DNA from: Leptolyngbya sp. Prado105
Lineage (GTDB): Bacteria; Cyanobacteriota; Cyanobacteriia; Leptolyngbyales; Leptolyngbyaceae
Direction of reading: 5' to 3'
NCBI GenBank assembly: GCA_025454375.1
Contig: JALOOO010000021.1
Coordinates: 1-51,786, forward strand
DNA: 51,786 bases
Shown here: positions 1 through 12,000 of the stretch, one piece after another
How the letters are laid out: each line of letters starts with the position of its first letter
Numbering within the stretch: the first letter of the stretch is position 1
Position numbers and translations under genes: made by a program
Notes under the pieces: model-generated
Database searches by the model: none
What the model saw: only the letters and a program-made list of their open reading frames with translations
What the model was told of the DNA's origin: nothing

Positions 1-3000
1 TGGGCGTTTCAAGTTGCTCCTTTAAACGATGGGCAGTACAGCTTTACGACGACGGCTGAGGATGCCGCAGGCAATGTGAGCTTACCCTCGGCTGCATTGC
101 TCGTGACGATCGATACGAAAGTCGATGCCCCGATCAATTTGGATCTCATTCCTCCGAGTGACAGTGGGCAAAGCGACCAGGATGACATCACCAATCAAAC
201 TTCCCCGATCATTGCAGGACAGGCTGAAGCAGGCACGATCGTCAAACTGTACCGTGAAACTGCTTTGATTGGTGAAGCCACAACCGATACGAGTGGACGT
301 TGGCAAGTTGCGACAACCGCTTTGGGCAATGGCACGCATCGGTTAACAGCAACGGCAACCGATGCAGCGGGAAATGTGAGTGCCGCATCGAGTCCGTTGA
401 CGATCGTCGTGGATGCAGTACAGCCGACTTTAAGCTTAACCACTTCTACGACAACTTCAATCACTCAAGTCTCGAAGCTCACGGGAAGTGTGAATGGAAC
501 CGGAAGTGCGATTGCGTCTGCAACTTATTTCTTTGATGGTGGAGTTGAACGCTCAATTGTTCTCGATGCAGCAGGGCGATTTGATCAAGCTTTTGATTTG
601 ACTGGAATTGCGAATGGCAATCGGATTTTAACGATCGTCACCACGGACGTTGCAGGCAATGTCAGAACAACGCAACTGAACGTTAGGATTGCTGTGGACA
701 AAGAAGCGCCCGTGATTACGGGGAATCTGGTTCGCGATACTGCACCCGACAATCAAACTAACCAAGATGTGATTACGTTTGATCCGACCGTTTCTGGAAC
801 GGTTCGCGATGCCAATGCGATCGTGGAGTTTCAAGCTCGTTTTAGCAATACTGCACCTTGGGTCAATATTCTGGCGCAGCGACAGACCGACGGCAGTTTT
901 ACTCTGACTCGGAGCCAATTAGATTTGATCAATGGGGCTGCGGTTCCCGATGGCACTTACACGCTGCAACTTCAGGCAAAAGATGAGTTTGGCAATGTCA
1001 GTCGATTTGGGTTAGGCTTCACGCTCGATACGATCGTCGAACCACCACAAAATCTGCAACTGACCGCGAGCAGCGATACAGGAATCAGCGGTAGCGATCG
1101 GATTACTCAAATTTCAACGCCCACTCTTACAGGTGTTGCAGAACCGAAAGCGCGAGTGCAACTGTTTGAAGGCACAACACTGATCGGGCAAGCGACCGCA
1201 ACGGATCAGGGAACTTGGCAAATTACAACGAATGCGCTTTCTAATGGGGTACATCCTTTAACCGCGATCGCGACAGATATTGCGGGGAATGTCAGCGTTC
1301 CATCCGTAGCATTCGTCGTGATCGTGGATGCGGTTCTCCCCACGTTGAGGTTGAATCAAGCGATCGACACTACCCCGTTAACAAATGGCGCAAGATTGAA
1401 CGGCATCATCGATGGAACGGGTTCTGCGATCGCACAAATTCTGTATCGTTGGACAACCGGACAACCGATTTTGATCAGTGTAGATGCCACTGGAGCATTC
1501 AATCAGGAATTAGATTTTACGGGAATTGGCAATGGAGCGCAGACGCTAACGATCGTGGCGATCGATGTCGCGGGAAATATCAGCACTCATTTGTTCAATG
1601 TCACTGTTGCACTGGATACTGATGCACCCTTGGGTTCAGCGACATTGCTGAACGATACCGCAATGGGAGGAACGACGAATACCGATCTCGTTACGAGTGA
1701 TTCAACAATCACAGGAGCGCTACTCGATGCGAACCAGATCGTGGCGTTTAGAGCGAGTGTGGATACAGCAACTCCCAGCGTCAACGTGCTGGCGGCGGTC
1801 GATCAACAAGGACGCTTCACGCTCGATCGCGCTCGCTTAGAACAAATTCTCGGTGGGACTTTGAGTGATGGAGCGCATACCGTTTATCTGCAAGCGGTGG
1901 ATCAATACAACAATGTCTCTCAAATCTTTGAAGTGAGCTTTGTTCTCGATACTTCATTGGCATTGTCCGTAACGCTCGACCCTGCGTTTGATTCGACTCC
2001 GGTCGGCGATCGTCAAACGATTGCCGCTGTGGTGAGTCTGTCGGGGCAAGCAGAGGCGGGTGCGATCGTCAAATTGGTGCAAACGGGCGCGACTGCAATC
2101 TCGGATGCGAACGGGCGCTTTGTGTTTGAAAACGTGACGCTGGCATTGGGAGAGAATGCCTTTACGTTCGAGGCTGAGGATATTGCAGGCAATCGATTCA
2201 CTACGCCGCTCTCGATTAAACGTTTAGAGACAAATCAAGCGCCGACTGATATTCTGCTTAGTCGCGATACGATTCCCGAAAACAGCGCAGCTGGGGTTCT
2301 CGTTGGCATTCTGAGTACGATCGACCCGGATACAGGCGATCAGCATCAATACACTTTGGTGGATAACTCGAATGGACGGTTTCAACTGATTGGTAATGAA
2401 CTGAGAGTTGCACCGGGAGCGATCCTCGATTACGAAACCGCAACGAGCTACACCGTTAAAGTTCGCACAACCGACAATGGCAAGCCGAACCTCTTCTTCG
2501 ATAAGGTGCTGACCGTTCGATTAAGCGACATCAACGAGCGTCCAGTCTTTACCAGTACGCCAATCATTAATGCAGAAGCAGGAAAGCCTTACAGCTACAC
2601 CATTACGACGATTGATCCTGAAAACGGCGATCGAGTAATTTCAGCAGAAAATCTCCCCAGTTGGTTGACGCTGACCGACAACGGCGATGGCACGGCAACG
2701 TTGAGCGGAAAGCCGACAGGCAATCAAACCGGGTTGTATTCGATCGACTTGGCTGTCACCGACATTGGGGGCTTAACTTCAACTCAAACTTACCTGCTTG
2801 GTGTCGATCTCATGTTGCGTGAAGGGTCACGCTTCCGCACATCGGAATCGGTGACGTTTACCATTGATCGTCCTAAATTGCTAAGTTTTACGATCGATCC
2901 GAGCTTCGATACAGCGAAGAATTTTATCAACGATGCGTTTGAAGTGGCGTTAGTCGATGCCAAAGGGCGATCGCTTGTGCCTGCGATCGCAATCGATCGA

Positions 3001-6000
3001 GAAGTATTCTTCAACTGGACAGAAGGTGAATCGGTTGCCTTGGGTGCAGGGGCAACTTACAATAGTGCGTCGAAGACTGTGACGCTAAATCTGAGCGGTA
3101 TTCCAAAGAATACTGAGGCAACATTAGTCTTTCGACTGGTGAACGACGACCAAGATACCGAAACGCAGGTGCGAATCCGAAATCTTCAGTTGATTGACCC
3201 ACCTGCCGGAACATTGCCGCCTGTGATCGGGTACAGCGGAGCAACAAATCCAATCCTGCCTGTAGTACCCAACTTCAATGTCTTGGAAGATGTATCGTCG
3301 AGTATGACGGTTGAGTACGACCAGACTTCCTATGATGCGGCGAAGAAATTGCTGTATGCCAAGATTGCAGTGAAGCATACTGGCACATACAGTGTCGATG
3401 TGCCACTGTTGGTTGCAGTATCCCGACTGAGCGATCCTTCCGTGCTAGTTAGGAATCCTGATGGCTTCACTCCCGAAGGACTGCCTTACTATGATTTCAG
3501 TCATTTAGTCGCGGATGGCAAGTTCGACCCGTCGGAGATAACGAGCGATCGCAGTCTCGTCTTTTACAACCCGAACGGAGTGCAGTTCACTTATGAACTG
3601 GTGGTACTCGCGCAACTGAATCAAAAGCCTGTAATCGAGTCTGAACCGATTCTTGAGACGATCGCTGGTAAACCTTACCGCTACGCAGTTCAAGCAAGTG
3701 ATCCAAATCGTGATGTGCTGTCATATCGCTTATTGTCTGCTCCAGAAGGCATGACGATCAACGCTCAGTCAGGTGTGATCGATTGGACTCCAGCCGCAGC
3801 AACTCAAAGCATTCATACGATTATTGTTCAAGTCTCTGACGGTCGGGGTGGCATTGCAGAGCAAAACTTTACTTTAGCAGTGACAGCGGCTCCCCCGAAT
3901 CGCCCTCCTTTAATTACGTCCACACCTGTTGTAGATGCTCAACTTCGTCGAGTTCAGGCAGGTCGGATTATTGTTGCTAATGATGAATGGACGCTGAGTG
4001 ATTCCGGCTTCGGGAGTGCACCAGATGATACAAAGCGCTTTGTTGAAAATGTTGCCAATTATTTTACTGGTGGCAAGTCCGGGCGATTTTTAGGGTACTC
4101 AAATAACTTTGGAATTACTGGTCTTCCTTTAGCGCAGGCATTTCAGGCAGCAGGACATCAGTTAATTACGACTACTGTGATTGACTTCAAGCTTGAAACT
4201 TTGAGACAGTACGACGGCGTTTTTGTAGGTGGCTTCCGAGCAGACAATCGAGTCTTGATTGATTATGTCAAGAGTGGTGGTAACGTTTATTTATTTGCTG
4301 GAACTGGTACTATTGGCACTTCCGCAGACGAAGCGAAAGCGTGGGAAGCGCTTCTCAACGAATTTGGCTTGCAATACAATTCTGCTTATAACGGTTTGGG
4401 AGGTGTAATTCCGATTGATGCGACTCCTCATCCGATTTTTGACAATATCAATCAGCTCTATCAGTGGAATGGCAACAGTATTGTTGATCTAAATATTGCA
4501 GATGATCGTGGTGTAATCGTTGCTCGTAGTCAGTCAGGGCAGGGACTTTACGCTATATATGATGCAAGCTTTAGCGCTGCTGGAGTTTATAAATATGATG
4601 TAAACGCGATCGATGCGGATCAAGATGATCTGACCTACAGCTTGGTTTCTGCTCCCGATGGAATGTGGATTGATCCCACAAGCGGCGTAATTCGTTGGTT
4701 CCCGAATGCAAGCCAAGTTGGACCAAATCCTGTTACGGTTCGAGTAATTGATGGGAAGGGAGGAAGTACCGAGCAGTCATTCAAAGTTCTGGTAAAACCT
4801 GAAGCCGGAAATCATGATCCAATTATCATCACTGATCCCATCACGCAAGCTTATTCAACTAAAAGCTACAGCTACAAAGTAAAAGCACTGGATGCCGATA
4901 ATGATCCAGTCATCTATAGTTTGTTGAATCGTCCTACTGGGATGACTATTGATTCATCAACAGGACAAATTTCTTGGGAGGCTCCTAATGTCGGCTCACA
5001 CAAGGTCGCAGTATTAGTAGAAGATGGACGAGGTGGGGTTACGCGACAAGAATTTGATCTTGTCGTTTCTAACACAGTTGCTCCGGGTGAAATTCGCGGT
5101 ACCGTCTGGAACGATCAGAATCAAGATGGGGCGAGAGGGTCAAATGAGAAGGGACTTGCTGGGATTGAGATCTACCTAGACTTGAACAATAATGGCATAT
5201 TTGATCTGGGTGAACTCACGACAAGAACGGCATCCGACGATCTTTCAACATTAGGTATAGATGAAGCTGGAAGTTACCGATTTGAGAATCTAACTGCTGG
5301 AACATACGTGGTTCGAGAGAAAGTTCCTGCTGGACTGATTGTGACTTATCCAGCAGGACGAATGCTGCTGGGGCAAAATCTGGCTCGCAATGGCAGCTTT
5401 GAGCAAGGATGGGGTACGAGTTGGTGGTATGTTGCGAATGCAGGCACTAACTATATTAGTGATTGGGACATTCTTCTATCCTCTGTAGATTACTGCTCGG
5501 ATGGACTCTGGGATGCGTCCGATGGCAGAATGAGCATTGATCTTGATGGAACGCCAGGACCGGGAGCGATCGCTCAGTCCTTCGATACAGTTCCAGGGCA
5601 GGAGTATCTAGTCACGTTTGATCTATCTGCTCATGGCTATCTTACGGCAGGAGATACTCGACCAATGCTTATATCTGCTGCTGGTCAGTCTCGTGAGTTT
5701 ACTGCGACCGCGGGTGGCGGAACACGCAATATGCAGTATCAACGTCAGACTTGGAGATTCACTGCAATCAGCAACCGCAGTACGCTCCAGTTTACCTCAA
5801 CAAGAGGAGATTCATACGGACCTGTATTAGATAACGTCTCCGTGCAGCCGATTGTTTTGCTCAATGATTCAAGCCACATCGTCAATCTTAACGCGGCTCA
5901 GATTATTGAGAATATCAATTTTGGCAACTATAAGAACGATCTGCCAACTAATCGAGATCCCAAATTCAACAGCGTTCCGCCTCTATTAGCAACGGCAGGC

Positions 6001-9000
6001 GAATTATTCCAATATCAGTCCTTGGCAGTTGATCCAGACTTTGATTCCCTCAATTACGAACTTCTGGTGAATCCGGATGGAATGGTAATTGATTCGGCAA
6101 CCGGAAAAATATTTTGGCAACCCTCCCCAGGACAACTGACCCAATCAAACGACATCTACTTAGGTGACGGAACCTATAATGTCTTGCTGAAGGTGCAAGA
6201 TAACAAAGGTGGCATCGACCTACAGAGCTTCAAAGTTGTGCTACAGCGGGGTAATCAAGCTCCGGTCTTTACGTCGATCGCACCTACAAACGCAGCAACT
6301 CAGATTGGAAAATCTTTTGTTTATCAAGCAGTCGCTTTCGATCTGGATAGTGACGCACTAACATTCTCGCTGGATGCTGGACTACAGGGACTGAGTATCG
6401 ATGCTCAAACTGGGCTTCTGTTTTGGAAGCCCACATCTAGTCAAAGTCCCGGTCTGTATGACATTGCAATTCGAGTGACAGATGCAAAAGGAGCATCAGC
6501 GACACAATCTCTCAAGGTTGCCTTGCAAGCTGCGGAGAACCAATCCCCGTTTATCGTTAGTACACCAGAGACTCAGTTCTACAACAGTTCTTACACTTAT
6601 CAGGTTCGAGCAATCGATGCAAACAACGATACTTTGACCTATTCCTTAATTGATCGACCTGATGGTATGGTCATCGACTCAACCACAGGTAAAATTGTGT
6701 GGATGCCTCAGAATACGTCTTCTAATCAAACATCGGTACGAGTGCAAGTTCAAGACGGTAGAGGTGGTGAAGACGTTCAAGCTTTCACTCTCAATCGAGT
6801 CATTAACACAGGCGAAATTCGGGGTCGAGTTTGGGAAGACAACAATAAGAATGCGCTGATCGATGCTGTTGAACTTGGACTAACTAACATCGAAGTTTAC
6901 CTTGACCAAAACGATAACGGAGTTTACGACTTGGGTGAAGCGGTCACACAAGCTAATAAAACGGGAAGTTACCGCTTTTCTAACTTGCAGGCTGGAACCT
7001 ATACTGTACGTGAAAAGCTACCCAATGGATTTAGCTACAGCTATCCAGCATCCCAACGTATTCTAGGCAATAATCTCATTGTTAATGGTAGCTTTGAACA
7101 GGTCGCTCAATTAGACAGGCTTAGATCGGCAGGCTATGGCTATGTGACCATCGGAGGCTCATCTTCAACTGATATCGTGGGATGGCAGACCATTGGCGGA
7201 CCTAACAACACGAACAGCATTGATTTGCAATATTCTAGTTTCTGGAATGCGTCAGATGGGCAAGTGAGTATCGATATGATCGGAGTGCCTGGTCCCGGAC
7301 GCATTGAACAGACGTTTGCAACTGTTCCAGGTGAAACTTATCAGGTAACTTTTGATTTAGGGGCAAACTGCGACATTCCTGGACAGGAAGTTCGATCGCT
7401 TGTTGTATCTGCTGCTGGGCAATCTCAACGATTTAACGGAATATCTTCAGGAGTCTCGCGCCGAATTGACTATCAAAGACTGAGTTGGACGTTTACTGCC
7501 AATCAAACGCAGACGACTTTAAGCTTCTTCACAGAATACGTTGACTTTTATGGCTGGGGACCAACACTAGACAACGTTTCAGTTCGTCCAATCCTTGGAA
7601 CATCGGATAGCTTTCATCGAGTTCAAGTCGCTGAGGGACAACTGGTTGAGGATTTAAATTTTGGTAATGTCCGCAATGCGGATGCTCCGGTTAACTTATC
7701 GCCTGAATTTATTACTACGCCATCAACCAACGTTGCTGCTGGAAATGTGTTCCGTTACGAAGCAACAGCGATCGATTCAAATGCGGATTCCCTAGCTTAT
7801 GAGCTACTAGTTGGTCCAATAGGCATGAGCATTGATTCGCAAACCGGGGTGCTTGTTTGGAAACCGACGCTTGCAGACGCAAATGAGCTAACCAGCATTC
7901 GCGGCGAACGTGGCGTTCACTCTATTATCATTCGTGCGAATGATCAGCGCGGTGGGACAACTCTACAATCATTTCAAATCAAAGTCAGCTCTGTAAACCA
8001 AGCACCCATCATTACTTCAACTCCCAGAACAACAGCCCGTATCGGAAGTGCTTACTTTTACAACGTGGAAGCTTCGGATGCCGAACGCGACACACTCGTC
8101 TATACCCTTGACGCAACCTCGATCTCGCTTGGCATGACGCTCACGGATGGGATTCTCAGTTGGACACCGACTGCTGCCCAAGCGGGGAACCATTCAATTT
8201 CAATCTCGGTGAGCGACGGTAAAGCGACCACGACTCAAACCTATACGCTTCTGGTTGCCTCCCAAGCGATCAATCGCGCTCCGGTTATTACTTCGGCTCC
8301 GAATCTGACGACGAATCTGGAGCAAGCTTATGGCTACGACTTGAGCGGAACCGATGCCGATGGCGATCCTGTCCTCTGGAGTCTTGAGCAGCGACCGGAA
8401 GGTATGATCATTAATCCCAAAACAGGCGCTCTGCGCTGGCAGCCGACTGCCACACAAATCGGAGAACACACGGTTGCAGTCCGCTTGATCGATAGTGCTG
8501 GGCTGTACACGGTACAAGAGTTTACCCTTACTGTAACGGGAACCAATGCACCGCCCATGATTTTGTCGGTTCCGATCACTCGTGCCTCACAGAATCAGTC
8601 TTATGGCTACACCGCAGTTGCGTCTGATCCCGAAAATACTGCATTGACCTTTGGCTTAGGCCGTCGTCCGAACGGAATGACGATCGACACTCAAACCGGA
8701 AAATTACTGTGGACTCCGACGGGTTCGCAATTAGGCAGCCATACGATCGATGTACAAGTGACCGACGCTCAAGGGGCAACGACGACTCAAACCTTTGACA
8801 TTGTGGTGGGAACTACTGCAATTAATCAAGCGCCCAATATTACCTCCACTCCAGTATTCATGGCGAATCCTCAAACGGGATATCGTTACGAAGTCAAAGC
8901 CAGCGATCCGGATGGGAATCCGCTGACCTATAAACTATTAAAAGCGCCGACTGGAATGACGATCAGCGCCGCAGGTGTGGTTAGTTGGAACCAGCCTTTG

Positions 9001-12000
9001 AATGGAATTTATGATGTGATAGTGGGCGTGGAGGATGGTTCAACTGGAATGGCTCAAGGCTTTAAACTCACAGTCCGATCAAATCGTGCCCCAGAAATCC
9101 GCTCTGTTGCGCCAGCGAGCGTAACGCTTGGCACACCTTATCGCTATGACGTGCAAGCGATCGATGGGGATGGCGATGCTCTAAGTTATCGACTCGATGA
9201 GGCTTCGATTGCTCGTGGCATGACGATCGACGATCGCGGTCGAATGACCTGGACTTCACAGCAGCCGGGTGAATACTCGGTCACGATTACCGTCACTGAT
9301 GCTCAAGGAGCGACGACGCAGGAAATCGTGCCGCTTCGGGTAGAACGAGACGCGATCGCGCCGAGCGTGCAATTAATGGGTTCTACCGATTTAGGTGAAC
9401 CGGGGAGCACTATTACCCTCTATGCTCGTGCAACTGACAATCAGCGGGTTGAAGATCTCGTCCTGACTGTGAACGGGCAGCGAGTCTTACTCGATGCGAA
9501 TGGACAAGCCACGGTAAAACTGGGTGCAGCGGGAACGCAACTGGTGGCGATCGCATCAGCAACTGATGCAGCGGGGAATCAAGGATTCTCTCAGCAAGTG
9601 ACGATCGAGTCCGTCGATTTCACGGCTGAATTTAATCCGGTGTTCGGACTGAATCTGGGCAGTTTAACCGATGAATTCATTACCAATCGTACTCCGATTC
9701 GTGGCAGTGTGGGCGGAGAAGGATTTGCACGATATGAACTGGCGATCGCACCGCTCGGCAGCGATCAGTTTAAGACGATCGCGACTGGGAACACGGCGAT
9801 TAGTAACGGAACGTTAGGAACGCTCGACCCATCGCTTCTGCAAAATGATGCTTACACCGTGCGTTTGATTGTGTATGGCACGAATGGCACGAATACATAC
9901 ACCGAAGAAACGATCAACGTCGCAGGAGAACTGAAGCTGGGGAATTTCCGGCTCTCGTTTACCGATTTGGCAGTCCCGGTCACAGGGATTCCGATTTCGC
10001 TGACTCGTACATACGACACGCTGACCTCAAGCCAGTCCGATGACTTTGGCTACGGTTGGCGCATGGAGTTCCGCGATACGGATTTGCGAACCAGCGTGCG
10101 GAAGCGCTCCGAAGAAGAGGAACTGTTAGATCGTTATCCTGCGTTTGACGATCGCACTAAAGTCTTCATCACGCTTCCCGGTGGCAAACGTGAAGCCTTC
10201 TCGTTCAAAGCAAAGCAAGTGACTCAGATTGATGGAGTGCCGCTGGGAATGTTCGCAAGTTACTTCTATGAGCCAACGTTCATCGCAGAGAAAGGGAACA
10301 CGAGCAAGCTGACGATCGAGTTTAACGGTTACATCAGACCCGATGCAAATGGTCGATATATTGGACAGCAAGGACAACCGTTTAATCCTGCTGACACTCT
10401 CTTCGGTAGTGTGTATGTGCTGACGACGAAAGATGGCACTCAATACCGGATTGACGCGAAGACGGGCGATCTGCTGACGGTGAGAGATACGAATGGCAAT
10501 ACGTTGACGTACACCGATGATGCGATCACGAGTTCGACCGGGCAGAAAGTGACGTTTGAACGGGATGCTCGTGGGCGAATTGTGTCGGTGAAAGACCCGA
10601 TGCAGGAGTATGTTCGCTATGAGTATGACGACAATGGCGATTTGGTCAGTGTGAGCGATCGCGAGAAGAATGTGACGCGATTGGTGTATGACACGAGCTA
10701 TGATGATCCGAACTTCGTAGGCACTGATGATCCGGGACGCATCAAGCGATCGCACTTCTTACGCGAAATTATTGACCCACTGAACAGAACAGGTGCAAGA
10801 AGTGAATATGACGAGAACGGACGACTAAAGCAGATTGTCGATGCGAACGGGAAAGCGGTCGAAATGACCTACGATCTCAACAACGATCGCCAGGTCGTCA
10901 AAGATCAGTTGGGCAATGAGACGATTTATGTTTACGACGATCGCGGCAATGTGCTGACCGAAATTGATGCCGAAGGCAACATTACCCAGCGTCAATACAA
11001 TGAAGACAACTGGGTGACTGAAGAAACAATCATTTCAGATCGTTCTGACGATCCCACAACTTCAGGAAAAGAGGGTTTTACGACCAAGTACACCTACGAT
11101 GCAAAAGGCAACAAGCTCACTGAAACCAATCATCTGAACCAGACAACCTACTACACCTATGGTGACAAAGGGCGTTTGCTAAGCGAAACCGATGCGCTGG
11201 GTCGAACCACATTAAATCAGTACGACAGCAGTGGTAATTTAACGCAGACGAAAGACGCGAAAGGACAGATTTCATCTTACAGCTACGATAGCTTCGGGCT
11301 ATTGAAAGGGCTGACCGATGCGAATCTAAAAGCAACCAGTTTTAGTTACGACGATCGTGGCAACGTTAGTCAAGTTAAAGACGCACAAGGCAACATTACT
11401 GACTACACCTACAATCCTCGTGGCGACAAACTGACTGAAACGCGCTACCGCAAAAAAGCAGACGGCACGGTCGAGGCGTTGCTCACGCTCTGGACGTATG
11501 ACAGCGAAGGTCGAGTTAAGACGATGACGGACGCTGAGCAGAATCGCTCCGTCTACGGCTATGACAAGCTCGGACGGCAAGTATGGGTGCTGGATGCGCG
11601 TGGGTATCTCAATGAATCGAAGTACAACGAGAAAGGCGAACTGGAAGCAAGCTTATCTTCGGATGGAACAAAATATCGGTATGACGAAGCGAATGATCAG
11701 TTGATTGTTTTAGAAGCTGGCACTCTTTCGCGTCGCCAAGTCACTTATGTCTATGACGATGCAGGACGGAAGATCTCAGAAACCGATGCTTTGAATCGCA
11801 CCACTCGTTATCTCTATGACAAGGTGGGTCGTCTGACTCAAGTGTTGCTTCCAGATGCAACTTCAAACAATTGGGACGACAATCCATTCACGAAAACCGA
11901 ATATTACACAGATGGCTTGGTCAAAGCTCAGATTGATGAGCGAGGCAATCGCACTGAGTTCCGCTATGACAGCGTAGGACGACAAATTGAAATTATTGCT

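Noticed and set aside
10126-10755. Long minus-strand frame of 209 codons opposite the RHS gene
   Set aside because: It is a shadow of the repetitive RHS coding sequence; its translation is Ile/Arg/His-rich with no motif and no ribosome site.
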